From an uncultured Lachnospiraceae bacterium (GTDB lineage: Bacteria > Bacillota > Clostridia > Lachnospirales > Lachnospiraceae): 39,439 bases of DNA. The notes beneath the pieces are model-generated. The model did not search any database. It saw only the letters and a program-made list of their open reading frames with translations, and had not been told where the DNA came from. The DNA lies in NCBI GenBank assembly GCA_949742505.1, contig CATJPU010000229.1:1-39439 (forward strand), read 5' to 3'. Below are positions 8,568 to 16,817 of the stretch, one piece after another. The position numbers were made by a program, and so were the translations under genes. Numbering within the stretch: position 1 is the stretch's first letter; each line of letters starts with the position of its first letter.

Positions 8568-9665
8568 TTGAAGATAAGCAGAAAAGGAAAAACCGGATGT
8601 GCGCTGGTGCTGACAGCGATGGTAACGCTGACCGGTTTGTCTATGGAACAGACATATGCGGCGAAAGGAATCGAATTGGGCAGAACAGACTGCAGCATTG
8701 AAGTATCAGTGGCAATTGGGAAAAATGGAGATGTTCAGGGAAATGAAGAATACTTGGAGGATTTCAACGCGATGAGTATTCCGGTGAATCTGTACCGGGT
8801 GGCCGATGTGGATGTGACAGGTCAGAAATTTACGCCGGTGAGTCCCTTTACATCTGTGGACTTAAGCGGGATTCATAGTACGACAACTGCGGGTGACTGG
8901 CGGAAAATGGCGGCGGACGCTGCAAAGGAAGAGAATTTAAAGGCGGCAAAGCCGGTACGGCAGGTTACCGCAGCGGGAACGGCCAGATTCACGAATCTTA
9001 CTCCGGGGTTGTATCTGGTAGCGCCGGAGGCGGCATATAATCCGGATTATACGGTGCGGTATACATTTACCCCGTATCTGACAGCGCTTCCGTCCAGCGC
9101 ATATACCACACAGTATGACGAGGAAGGCAATCCTGTCGGGAATACAGGAAGCAGCGACGACTGGGATTATGATACTGAGATAGGCCTGAAACCAGAGGCG
9201 GAGCCGCAGTTTGGAAGCCTTAGAATTAATAAGATTCTGGATAACTTCAACGAGACGCTGGGGAGAACGACCTTCGTATTCCAGATAGAGGGCAGAGATG
9301 CGGATGACAGACTTGTATACAGCGAGGTGGTCAGCACGACTCATGAAAGTCTTGCGACGGAGACTATTGTTCTGGATAACATTCCGGCAGGGATTACCGT
9401 AAGAGTAGAAGAGGTCTATCCGGGAGCCAGCTATGAGATTGTGGGCGATGTATGGCAGGATATTAAAATCTGGTCCGACGCGGCAATCGAAGAAGCAGAG
9501 GGCGAAATGGCAGGTAACGAGGTAATACAGACGCCGGAGGTATCATTCCGGAACAGGTATGACGGCGGAAACCGCAGCGGATATGGCGTTACCAACGAAT
9601 TTACAAATAGTGAAGACGGATGGGTATGGAGTTCCAGTCCGCAAGTGCCGGGGCTTGAAGATTAG
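8568..9665 (+). CDS. Secreted pilin-like protein without sorting signal
   Basis: 365 aa. Start is TTG 8568, supported by GGAGG about 8 nt upstream; the next in-frame ATG would destroy the signal peptide. Seen: signal peptide ending near TYAAKG (about residue 28), an N-terminal half resembling pilin domains (a FTNLTPGLYLVAPE stretch like a pilin E-box region), and a second Cna-B-like half (about 215-335) ending in an FRNRY strand. No LPXTG motif and no C-terminal membrane segment are present, which is odd for a pilin. It may be held non-covalently, or carried by the TasA-like proteins encoded next. It is the first gene of a tightly spaced run through the signal peptidase. Precise family not recognised. 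Confidence 0.75.
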   Translation: MKISRKGKTGCALVLTAMVTLTGLSMEQTYAAKGIELGRTDCSIEVSVAIGKNGDVQGNEEYLEDFNAMSIPVNLYRVADVDVTGQKFTPVSPFTSVDLSGIHSTTTAGDWRKMAADAAKEENLKAAKPVRQVTAAGTARFTNLTPGLYLVAPEAAYNPDYTVRYTFTPYLTALPSSAYTTQYDEEGNPVGNTGSSDDWDYDTEIGLKPEAEPQFGSLRINKILDNFNETLGRTTFVFQIEGRDADDRLVYSEVVSTTHESLATETIVLDNIPAGITVRVEEVYPGASYEIVGDVWQDIKIWSDAAIEEAEGEMAGNEVIQTPEVSFRNRYDGGNRSGYGVTNEFTNSEDGWVWSSSPQVPGLED

Positions 9666-9683
9666 AAAGGAGCTGTGAGAAAT

Positions 9684-10262
9684 ATGAAGATAATACAGAG
9701 ATATAAGAAGACATTTTTCATGTCTGCTGCAGCTCTCGGGATGCTGGCGGCGCTGACGGTTGAAAGTACGATGGCGTATTTTACAACCTATGTGTCTGCC
9801 GGGGGCAGTCAGGTAGTGAACTTAGAGGCAAGAACAGAGCTTGACGAGGACGTAAGTGAGATGACGAAGCATATCGTTCTGCGAAATACCTCGGACAGAG
9901 GGGATTGCTTTGTTAGAGTAAGAGTATTTTACGGCGCGGAGATTTCCGTTATTATGACGGACGTAGAAGGGAACGGCGACTGGTATGACGGAGAAGACGG
10001 ATACTGGTATTACAGACCTATCCTTCCGGTAGGAGGACGGACGTCTCAACTGGATGCATTTATTGATACCACCGGACTGGTGAAACCGGGAACCGATGCG
10101 AGTGCAGGAATAGAGTATGTCAAGGATAAATTCAATGTGATTGTTGTGCAGGAGTGTACGCCGGTTCTCTACGATGCAGATGGCAATCCATATGCCGACT
10201 GGGATACTGTTTATACAGATTATGAGGAACAGGATGTGCAGGGAGAGGAGGCTGGTAACTGA
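9684..10262 (+). CDS. TasA/CalY-like protein with SipW-type signal peptide (1)
   Basis: Small secreted protein. Seen: a basic start, a hydrophobic stretch, and the SipW-cognate pattern STMAYFT followed by a beta-rich domain (residues about 30-150) with the T-x-x-I-V-L-R-N-T and F-V-R-V-R-V strands typical of the TasA/camelysin group. Known: B. subtilis SipW processes TasA, the amyloid-like biofilm fibre protein. A SipW-like peptidase is encoded four genes downstream. I chose ATG 9684 (AAAGGAG 11 nt upstream); a GTG at 9675 is in frame but sits 2 nt from the SD. The stop overlaps the next start by one base (TGATG). Fibre formation is inferred. Confidence 0.75.
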   Translation: MKIIQRYKKTFFMSAAALGMLAALTVESTMAYFTTYVSAGGSQVVNLEARTELDEDVSEMTKHIVLRNTSDRGDCFVRVRVFYGAEISVIMTDVEGNGDWYDGEDGYWYYRPILPVGGRTSQLDAFIDTTGLVKPGTDASAGIEYVKDKFNVIVVQECTPVLYDADGNPYADWDTVYTDYEEQDVQGEEAGN

Positions 10263-11020
10263 TGAAGAAGAGAAGAAAAGCCTCCGGAAACAGGCGTGTA
10301 ACGTATGTGCTTCTGGCGCTGGCAATTGTGATGCTTCTTGGAAGCGCGGTAGGGAGCACCAGAGCCGCGCTGACGTATTACAGTGAGAATTATACGGCGG
10401 AGATAACGGTTTCCCAGATTGGCGTAACTCTTCTGGAAAATGATAAGCCGGTCAGCCGCAGGGACTATAATAAGGACGACTGGGAGGAAGAGACCAACGC
10501 AGGGAAAGACGCGGTAAGCGGAGCGCTGCTTCAGGAGATGATACCGGAGGGCGAAGAACTGGTTCTGAATCAGACATATAAAGAAGAGCTGGCAGTGAAA
10601 AACAGCGGGAATATTGACGAGTATGTACGGGTTCGGATTTACAAATACTGGATGGATAAGAATGGGAAGAAAGAGACGTCCCTGTCTCCGGATTTGATTC
10701 ATCTGAATCTGATTAATACGGATAAATGGATTCAGGGGCAGACTGGTTCTGCAGAGTGTACCGAGTTGTATTATAAGGGAATCCTTCCAGCGGGTAAGCA
10801 AACGGAGCTGTTCGCGGATACCATCCGTATTGACGGAGAGCTTGCTAAATCAGTCGAGATTCATGAAGACAAAGAGACGCATGTAATCACTATGATTTAT
10901 AAATATGACGGCGTAGAGTTCCATGTGGACGTAGAGGTGGACGCAGTGCAGACGCACAACGCGCAGGATGCAATTAAGAGCGCATGGGGCGTGGATGCAT
11001 CGGCGCTTGGGATTCTGTAA
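10262..11020 (+). CDS. TasA/CalY-like protein with SipW-type signal peptide (2)
   Basis: 252 aa. Seen: KKRRK start, hydrophobic segment, and a STRAALTYYS cleavage region like SipW substrates, then a domain with E-L-A-V-K-N-S-G-N-I-D-E-Y-V-R-V-R-I strands matching the TasA/CalY fold pattern shared with its upstream neighbour. Overlaps that neighbour by one base, so the two are translationally coupled and probably made in fixed ratio. No LPXTG or second membrane segment. A likely partner subunit or cap of the same extracellular structure; role inferred. Confidence 0.72.
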   Translation: MKKRRKASGNRRVTYVLLALAIVMLLGSAVGSTRAALTYYSENYTAEITVSQIGVTLLENDKPVSRRDYNKDDWEEETNAGKDAVSGALLQEMIPEGEELVLNQTYKEELAVKNSGNIDEYVRVRIYKYWMDKNGKKETSLSPDLIHLNLINTDKWIQGQTGSAECTELYYKGILPAGKQTELFADTIRIDGELAKSVEIHEDKETHVITMIYKYDGVEFHVDVEVDAVQTHNAQDAIKSAWGVDASALGIL

Positions 11021-11035
11021 GGGGGGAATGAGAGA

Positions 11036-11806
11036 ATGAAGAAAAGAATACTGACATTTGCCGTGACACTTACTTTTGTTCTCGCGTTCTCTGTGACAGC
11101 ATTTGCAGAGGAAAGACAGGGCGCGGAAGGATGGCAGGTAATCTTTGACGGCAAGAATATGAACAGTAATTTTTCCGCTGCGAATATGGATGATGAAATC
11201 TATAATATGCAGCCGGGGGATTCCGTGGAGCTGACGATTGCACTTAAGAGTAATTTTAATGGCAAGACAGACTGGTATATGCGGAATCAGGTGTTAGAAT
11301 CTCTGGAGGACGCCGGTAAGGCAGAGGGCGGCGCCTATGATTATCTGCTGACTTATACGGATACCGCGGGTGAGACGACCACTCTTTACTCCAGCGAATA
11401 TTTTGGAGGAGAGGGAAGATATAACGGCGTAGGACTTCATGGAGCTACGAAGACGCTGGATGAATTTTTCTATCTGGACAGACTGGGAAATGGTGAAGCA
11501 GGGACGGTTAAGCTGAAAGTAAGACTGGACGGAGAGACCCAGGGCAATGACTATCAGAATACGCTGGCGAAACTGCAGATGGATTTTGCTACGGAGGTTG
11601 CGGAGTCTGGCGGAGGCGGCGGAGGCCGCAGACCAGTCAGAACCGGGGATCAGTCGAGGATTCTGCTGTATGTAATCCTGTCGCTTGCGGCGGGAATGAC
11701 ATTGCTTATCATAGCTATTATGAGACTACGCGGCGAGAGAGAAGAAGCGGCGGTGACAGAAGCAGGGACCAGACGGCAGAGAATGGCAAGAAGGAGGGAG
11801 CGATAA
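11036..11806 (+). CDS. Secreted membrane/wall-tethered surface protein with VRTGD tail
   Basis: 256 aa, family not recognised by name. Seen: clean signal peptide (cleavage near AFA-EE, about residue 24), a globular domain (about 30-190) with PGDSVELTIALKSN and MRNQV strands, a Gly-rich linker (G-rich at 192-198), VRTGD at 201-205, a hydrophobic segment (about 209-228), and a charged tail. The tail looks like a sorting signal whose LPxTG has drifted to VRTG; it may be a plain membrane anchor. SD AGGGGGG before ATG 11036; one nucleotide separates its stop from the next gene. The context suggests an assembly or anchoring protein for the TasA-like proteins (inferred). Confidence 0.7.
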   Translation: MKKRILTFAVTLTFVLAFSVTAFAEERQGAEGWQVIFDGKNMNSNFSAANMDDEIYNMQPGDSVELTIALKSNFNGKTDWYMRNQVLESLEDAGKAEGGAYDYLLTYTDTAGETTTLYSSEYFGGEGRYNGVGLHGATKTLDEFFYLDRLGNGEAGTVKLKVRLDGETQGNDYQNTLAKLQMDFATEVAESGGGGGGRRPVRTGDQSRILLYVILSLAAGMTLLIIAIMRLRGEREEAAVTEAGTRRQRMARRRER

Positions 11807-11807
11807 G

Positions 11808-12848
11808 ATGAAGTGTTTCAAAAGCATACGGAGCTTTCTTCTGGTTCTGTCAATGGTGATTGCGGGACTGGGGCAGACTGCATTTGCCGCAGGAGATGAA
11901 TATACTTATACGGTAAGAGTGTACGCAGGCAATCAGGGATTGGTGACGGAGAAGGGAATCACAATACCGGAAGGCGCGTCGATGACCAGTAACGGAAATC
12001 AGGTTGAGATTACCGGTCTGAGATATGATGAGAAGGTGTATATCACAGTTCAAGATATGGCTTCTGCCGAAGATGAACGCTATTATGTAAAAGGCTTAAG
12101 AAAGGCCGGAAGAGATAATTCGGAAGCGGAGAATGTGGCTTCAGCCTTTGATGTGGAAGGCGACAGAGACTATGTTGTAGCCTATGGTATTAAGGGAGAT
12201 ATGGTTTCCTATACTATTAATTATGTGGACGCGGACGGTAATGCGCTGTTAGACAGCGATACGTATTATGGGAATCCGGGAGAGCGCCAGTATGTGTCGG
12301 CCCGGTATGTAGACGGATATCAGCCCCAGGCATATAATCTTGTAAAGACGCTGTCATCCAATACGGCAGAGAATGTATTTGACTTTGTATATACGCCGGT
12401 TACAGCCGAGACGCCGGCTCCGGAGGCGACCGGAACTGAGACTGCAACGCCGGGAGCGGCAACGACTCCAGGAGCAGCAACGCCGGGAGCAGCAGCGGCC
12501 GGAGAAGCGGGCGAAGCTGGAGCAGAAGACGCGGGCGCTCCGGAGGAGGGAGAACCGCAGGAAGTCGTACCGATAGAGGATGAACAGACTCCGGAGGATT
12601 TGGTAGATTTGGATGAGAATGAAACGCCGCTGGCGAATCAGAAGTTAGATGAGGAACGGCCGGGAACCAGAATGGGATATCTTCCGGTTTACGCAGGAAT
12701 TGGAGCGGCAGCGGCAGCAGCGCTTCTGTTGGCGGCAATTTATCTTAAGAAACGTCGGAGCGCATTGGTTCGGGTTGAAGATATACCGGAACTGCTAGAA
12801 GACGTCAGCGATATCAGCGAATTTAGCGATATCGGAGACGACGAGTAG
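11808..12848 (+). CDS. MucBP-domain surface protein with membrane anchor
   Basis: 346 aa. Seen: signal peptide ending at AFAAG (about residue 27); N-terminal beta domain (30-125); a MucBP-like domain (about 133-198, with YTINYVDADGN and the final FVYTPV strand); a Pro/Ala/Thr/Glu-rich stalk (200-290); a PLANQ segment; a hydrophobic segment (about 299-312); KKRR stop-transfer; and an acidic cytoplasmic tail ending in DDE. Known: MucBP domains occur in mucin-binding and adhesin proteins. Stalk plus anchor suits a wall-spanning protein. Fused tightly to the next gene: its TAG directly abuts the ATG of the signal peptidase. Confidence 0.78.
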   Translation: MKCFKSIRSFLLVLSMVIAGLGQTAFAAGDEYTYTVRVYAGNQGLVTEKGITIPEGASMTSNGNQVEITGLRYDEKVYITVQDMASAEDERYYVKGLRKAGRDNSEAENVASAFDVEGDRDYVVAYGIKGDMVSYTINYVDADGNALLDSDTYYGNPGERQYVSARYVDGYQPQAYNLVKTLSSNTAENVFDFVYTPVTAETPAPEATGTETATPGAATTPGAATPGAAAAGEAGEAGAEDAGAPEEGEPQEVVPIEDEQTPEDLVDLDENETPLANQKLDEERPGTRMGYLPVYAGIGAAAAAALLLAAIYLKKRRSALVRVEDIPELLEDVSDISEFSDIGDDE

Positions 12849-13412
12849 ATGGATATGAGTAAACGGAGACGAGAAACAGACGACAGAATAACAAAAGACA
12901 GAAAAACAGGCGGAAGAGCAAAGACGGCCTGCCAGATAGCGGGGACGGCAATGATTATTGTTGTAATCCTGCTGTGCTCGCTGCTGGTGGTACCGAAAGT
13001 GTTTGGGTGCCAGACTTATCATGTAATTAGTGGAAGTATGGAGCCGGCGCTGAAGGTGGGAAGCCTGATTTATATCCAGGAGGGGGACCCCAAAGAGGCG
13101 GAAGAAGACGATATTATTGTTTTCTACAGTTCTCTGGAAGACAGGGGGATTATTACGCACCGGGTTGTGAAGAATAATGTGGTGTCCGGTACATTCCGGA
13201 CGAAGGGAGACGCGAATGACAGCGAGGACCCGACTCCTGTACCATATGATAATTATATTGGTAAAGTAACGCTTGCGATTCCGTATATGGGGAAAATGCT
13301 GATGGTTCTGACCTCCCTGTATGGTAAGATTGCTGGAGTATGCATTGTTACATTGGGAGTGATACTGAACTTAGTTGGCGCTCATGAGAGAGAAGAATCC
13401 GGGGAGGAGTAA
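12849..13412 (+). CDS. sipW: SipW-like signal peptidase I (S26B type)
   Basis: 187 aa membrane peptidase that removes signal peptides. Seen: N-terminal membrane segment (about 31-53), VISGSMEP with catalytic Ser63, and ITHRVV with His104 in place of the Lys used by ordinary bacterial type I peptidases, followed by a KGDANDSEDP box and a C-terminal membrane segment (about 155-178). The Ser-His arrangement marks the ER/SipW subgroup. Known: SipW enzymes process TasA-like substrates, and two such substrates lie upstream in the same run. ATG 12849 immediately follows the previous stop; ATG 12855 is an alternative two codons on. Confidence 0.92.
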   Translation: MDMSKRRRETDDRITKDRKTGGRAKTACQIAGTAMIIVVILLCSLLVVPKVFGCQTYHVISGSMEPALKVGSLIYIQEGDPKEAEEDDIIVFYSSLEDRGIITHRVVKNNVVSGTFRTKGDANDSEDPTPVPYDNYIGKVTLAIPYMGKMLMVLTSLYGKIAGVCIVTLGVILNLVGAHEREESGEE

Positions 13413-13427
13413 TAATCCCCGGATTTT
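13396..13427 (+). terminator. Hairpin terminator at the end of the signal peptidase gene
   Basis: AATCCGGGG (13396-13404) pairs with CCCCGGATT (13417-13425) over a 12-nt loop that contains the peptidase stop codon; four T residues follow from 13424. It is a compact intrinsic terminator candidate separating the fibre genes from the hydrolase, though the T-tract is short and read-through is likely. Confidence 0.65.
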
Positions 13428-13463
13428 GTAAGAAGAAACAGAAAAAAGAAGGAGTTGAATCAC

Positions 13464-15404
13464 ATGAAATATCCAAAAGTGCTGCAAATGCTGGCTCTTG
13501 CAACAGCAATTACGGTGGCGGCGCCGAATGTAGCGATGCCGGCGTCTGCTTCGGAAACGGCGGAAACACCGCAGGAGTATGCAGAGCGTACAGGATATGT
13601 ACTGCCGTCAGGGTATCATTATATCCTGGACGGAGAATATATTATATTGAATGAGGAAGGGCTGCCAGTGATAGAGGCAGATTCGGCGCCGCCGGAGGAA
13701 GCGCCTGCATCGCCGGAGACGCCAGAGGAAACCGGGGAGCCGGAAGACACAGATACATCCGGAGATACGACAGCGCCGGGCGAAGACAGCGCTGCTGGCC
13801 AGCCTGAGGATGGGAAGAATCCGGAAAATTCCGGAGATGGAGAGAAGACAGAGGATTCCGGGGACGGAGAAGCGGCAGAGCAGCCGGGAAGTACCGGAAA
13901 TCCGGGGGAAGAGGATACCGGCAAAGAGCCGGGAAATGAGAAGAACCCGGAAAATCCAGGGAATGGAGAGGCAGAAGAGCAGCCAGGAAGTACCGTAAAT
14001 CCGGGGGAAGAGGATACTGGTAAAGAGCCGGGAAATGAGAAGAATCCGGAAAATCCAGGGGATGGAGAAGCAGAAGAGCAGCCGGGAGGCATAGTTACAC
14101 CAGGAGATGATGGATTTGGGAAGCTTCCAGAGGTAGAAGGCGGAACAGAGGGCAGCTTACCGGAAGAAGAACAGGGAGCACAGACCTCGGACGAAGGGGA
14201 AGAAGAGACCGAAGATACGGCAGATGTGGCAGAGGAAGCTGCGATTCCGGGAGCAGAGGAATTTGCGGAAGAGACTGGCGCGCAGGATGATGTTCAACTG
14301 GCAGGAGCAGAAGAGTATTTTCTTACATCTGAGCAGTTCAAAGCAGTCCGGGACCGGATTCAGTATAATGTAGAAGTGCCAATCGAGGGACTTCCGTCAT
14401 TTATCACCCAGGAAATGATTGTAGGCGCGCTGAAGGCCCAGGATGAGACCGGATATCCGGCGTCGGTAACTATCGCTCAGATTATACAGGAATCTGGTTA
14501 TGGCAAATACGGCCCCGGCGGAGAAGATGGAAAAGGATTATCCTATCTGGCGTTTGAATACTGTAACTTATTTGGAATTAAGGGAACCGGAACAGCAGGA
14601 AGTGTGTCCATGAAAACCAGTGAGATGGAGCCAAATGGTAAGACATATTCTACTTATGCAGGGTTCCGGGTATATAATACTTATACGGAATGTATTGAAG
14701 ATCGGAGTAAACTGCTGGATGAAGTGTACTCCGATCTGACAAAGGATGTAACGGACGCCAATACATTTGCCATGAAGATAGGAAGAAGATGGGCTACAGA
14801 CTTGCAGTACGGAAAGCATCTGATTCGTACGATGCAGAAATATGACCTTTATCGTCTGGATGATTTGACGCTGAATGAATTTAGCGACATGATGGGCGAC
14901 TTTGCCAATCCATGTCCGGGTTCTACGATTACCAGTCTGTTTGGCAGGAGAACAGCTCCGATTGCGGGAGCGACTACGTACCACAAAGGAGTTGATTTGG
15001 GAACAGGAGCATATCATATTCCGACCTATGCGGCGAGAGAAGGCGTTGTTGTATTTGCAGGAGAAGCAGGAGCCTGCGGGAATCTGATTACAATTGATCA
15101 TGGCGACGGAATGGTGACCAAATACATGCATCATTCAGAAATCTATGTGGAGGAAGGACAGAAGGTGGAAAAGGGCCAGCAGATTGGCTTATCTGGAACT
15201 ACCGGCAATTCCACCGGAAATCATCTGCATTTTCAGGTGGAAGAGAATGGAAGGGCTGTTGATCCGCTGATTTACCTGCAGGACGATTCGGGCGATGCGA
15301 AGGACAGGAAAGCCAAAGGCTGGGAAGCCAGAAGAGCAGAATGCCGCAAGAGCTTAAGGAAGATGAATCAGAAAATCAGCGAGGGTGTGCAGGCGAAGAG
15401 ATAA
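13464..15404 (+). CDS. Bifunctional peptidoglycan hydrolase: GH73 glucosaminidase plus M23 endopeptidase
   Basis: 646 aa secreted wall enzyme. I start at ATG 13464, 9 nt after GGAG; an in-frame TTG at 13455 abuts that SD. Seen: signal peptide (cleavage near ASASE, about residue 30); a Pro/Glu/Gly-rich stalk (about 75-250) with 33-residue repeats; a GH73/FlgJ-like domain (about 305-475) with likely catalytic Glu343 in QIIQESGYG; and an M23 (LytM) domain (about 485-620) with HxxxD (His507, Asp511) and HLH (587-589) zinc ligands. Known: GH73 cuts glycan strands, M23 cuts peptide cross-bridges. Next to a pilus locus it could open the wall for fibre passage (inferred). Confidence 0.92.
   Translation: MKYPKVLQMLALATAITVAAPNVAMPASASETAETPQEYAERTGYVLPSGYHYILDGEYIILNEEGLPVIEADSAPPEEAPASPETPEETGEPEDTDTSGDTTAPGEDSAAGQPEDGKNPENSGDGEKTEDSGDGEAAEQPGSTGNPGEEDTGKEPGNEKNPENPGNGEAEEQPGSTVNPGEEDTGKEPGNEKNPENPGDGEAEEQPGGIVTPGDDGFGKLPEVEGGTEGSLPEEEQGAQTSDEGEEETEDTADVAEEAAIPGAEEFAEETGAQDDVQLAGAEEYFLTSEQFKAVRDRIQYNVEVPIEGLPSFITQEMIVGALKAQDETGYPASVTIAQIIQESGYGKYGPGGEDGKGLSYLAFEYCNLFGIKGTGTAGSVSMKTSEMEPNGKTYSTYAGFRVYNTYTECIEDRSKLLDEVYSDLTKDVTDANTFAMKIGRRWATDLQYGKHLIRTMQKYDLYRLDDLTLNEFSDMMGDFANPCPGSTITSLFGRRTAPIAGATTYHKGVDLGTGAYHIPTYAAREGVVVFAGEAGACGNLITIDHGDGMVTKYMHHSEIYVEEGQKVEKGQQIGLSGTTGNSTGNHLHFQVEENGRAVDPLIYLQDDSGDAKDRKAKGWEARRAECRKSLRKMNQKISEGVQAKR
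13866..14090 (+). repeat. 33-codon tandem repeats in the hydrolase stalk
   Basis: Two full 99-bp units (13866-13964 and 13965-14063) and a partial third, each encoding G-E-A-E-E-Q-P-G-S-T type repeats rich in Pro, Glu, Gly and Asn. Nearly identical at DNA level, so copy number may vary between strains and alter stalk length. Confidence 0.85.
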
Positions 15405-15432
15405 CCGGAATCAATATAAGAGCATAAAATAT

Positions 15433-15464
15433 AAGCGTACACAATTGGCATTGTGTACGCTTTT
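15433..15464 (+). terminator. Strong intrinsic terminator after the hydrolase
   Basis: AAGCGTACACAA (15433-15444) pairs perfectly with TTGTGTACGCTT (15451-15462) over the 6-nt loop TTGGCA, ending in TTTT. It lies 29 nt after the hydrolase stop and closes the + strand locus. Confidence 0.88.
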
Positions 15465-15472
15465 GCTATAAT
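15445..15472 (+). promoter_or_regulatory. Sigma-A-like promoter overlapping the terminator
   Basis: TTGGCA (15445-15450, the terminator loop) and TATAAT (15467-15472) are separated by 16 nt. The promoter would drive the short antitoxin-like remnant. It shares its -35 with the terminator hairpin loop. Confidence 0.5.
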
Positions 15473-15492
15473 GGAAGTATAGACTAGAGGAG

Positions 15493-15573
15493 ATGATCAG
15501 GATATTAATGGAAAATGCTACGGATGTAAGAAAAGAATGGAGCGGCGTCAAAAAAACGGTTTTGGGACAGTAG
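15493..15573 (+). pseudogene. Truncated antitoxin-like remnant (26 codons)
   Basis: A small ORF with a promoter and plausible SD (AGAGGAG, or AGGA before ATG 15508). It encodes MENATDVRKEWSGV, which resembles the first helix of Phd/YefM-like antitoxins (ATDVRKEWS...), then stops at once within a perfect palindrome. The rest of an antitoxin and any toxin are absent here. I read it as the decayed head of a type II antitoxin gene. The match rests on about 12 residues recalled from the family, so it could be chance. Confidence 0.4.
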
Positions 15574-15595
15574 AGCGTGTTTCAAACACGCTCTA
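15571..15595. terminator. Perfect 25-nt palindrome between convergent genes
   Basis: TAGAGCGTGTTT (15571-15582) and AAACACGCTCTA (15584-15595) flank a single C. It contains the stop of the antitoxin remnant (+) and the stop of the ATPase gene (-). It can form a hairpin on either strand, so it is probably a shared transcript end, although no long T-tract follows. Confidence 0.5.
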
Positions 15596-16817
15596 ACAGC
15601 CAGTCAATCAGATATAAAGACTTAATTCCGTCATAAGAATTGATATAATTTCTGTCCATAGATAATATGATTTTTTCATAATTGTCAGGAATCATGCGCA
15701 GAGACTTCAGTTCCCGCTCCCGCGTCTCGGGAGACTGCATACTTTCTGTTACCTGAATATACAGCTTATCATTCGGTTTTTCCGCAACAAAGTCAACTTC
15801 TGTTTCGCCGACTTTTCCGATATAGACGCGGTAATTGCGGCGGAACAGTTCCAGAAATACAATATTTTCAAGGATGTGTCCTCTGTCTGCGTCACGATAG
15901 CCAAGCAGCATATTGCGGAATCCTATATCAATGATGTAGTTCTTGCCAAGGGTTTTCAATAGCTGCTTTCCTTTTACGTCATACCGGCCTACAGGGTAGA
16001 AGACGAATGCGCTGTGTAACATGGAGATATATTTATCGACAGTCTTGCCGGCGATATTATTTCCTTTCCGGCCCTGAATAACTCCCTCGCTGGACAGGAC
16101 ACTGCCGATACGGTTTGGAGAGGTGATGCTGCCAATATTGGAGCAGAGAAACAGTACGATTTTCTGCAGCATACTTTGATCGGCCTGATTATTGCGCTGG
16201 AGGATGTCGCGCAATACTACAGTAGAATAGATGCCTTCCAAAGCCTGATTGATTCCTGTTTCGCTGAACCGGTATTCTCTGAGGATTGGCATGCCGCCAA
16301 ACTGCAGATATTTCTGGAACTTTTCTTCTTGCGAAATGGCAGGGCCAAATTCATAGAAGGTTAAAAATTCTTTGAAAGACAAAGGCAGCAGGCGGATTTC
16401 TACATACCTGCCAGAAAGCAGGGTAGAAAATTCCGTAGACAGCAAATAGGCGTTAGAACCTGTAATATAAATGTCCACATCGAAGTCGAGACGGAAGGAT
16501 TCGATGGCTTTTTCCCAGTGTTCGATAACCTGAAGTTCATCGAAGATTAGATAGGTCTTCCCGTCTCCGGAAATGCGTTCGCTGACATAGTCATAGAATG
16601 TAAGATAGTCGGAGAGCTCACGATAACGAAGAGACTCCAGATTCATATGAATAATATGAGAATCAGAGACCCCGCTGTCCGACAGATATTGATGAAACAG
16701 GTCAAGTAAGGATGATTTTCCGCACCGGCGAATACCTGTAACAATTTTAACCAAGTCTACATCTTTGTTTTGTATAAGCTGAGTCAGATACTCAGGGCGG
16801 TTTATAAGTTCGGTCAT
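15582..16817 (-). CDS. AAA_14/DUF4143 family ATPase
   Basis: 411 aa cytoplasmic P-loop protein. Seen: Walker A GIRRCGKSS (28-36, Lys34), Walker B YLIFDELQ (89-96, Asp93/Glu94), a TGSNAYLLS sensor-like motif, then the DUF4143 C-terminal half with LSGRYVEIRLLPLSFKEF and a nuclease-like VDFVAEK...YIQVT stretch. Length and domain order are normal for the family, which is very common in Clostridia and often multi-copy. Function is unknown; roles in mobile or defence contexts have been suggested, but no partner gene is here. A strong SD (AGGAGG, 6 nt) precedes the start. Convergent with the antitoxin remnant. Confidence 0.9.
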   Translation of the reverse strand: MTELINRPEYLTQLIQNKDVDLVKIVTGIRRCGKSSLLDLFHQYLSDSGVSDSHIIHMNLESLRYRELSDYLTFYDYVSERISGDGKTYLIFDELQVIEHWEKAIESFRLDFDVDIYITGSNAYLLSTEFSTLLSGRYVEIRLLPLSFKEFLTFYEFGPAISQEEKFQKYLQFGGMPILREYRFSETGINQALEGIYSTVVLRDILQRNNQADQSMLQKIVLFLCSNIGSITSPNRIGSVLSSEGVIQGRKGNNIAGKTVDKYISMLHSAFVFYPVGRYDVKGKQLLKTLGKNYIIDIGFRNMLLGYRDADRGHILENIVFLELFRRNYRVYIGKVGETEVDFVAEKPNDKLYIQVTESMQSPETRERELKSLRMIPDNYEKIILSMDRNYINSYDGIKSLYLIDWLLERV

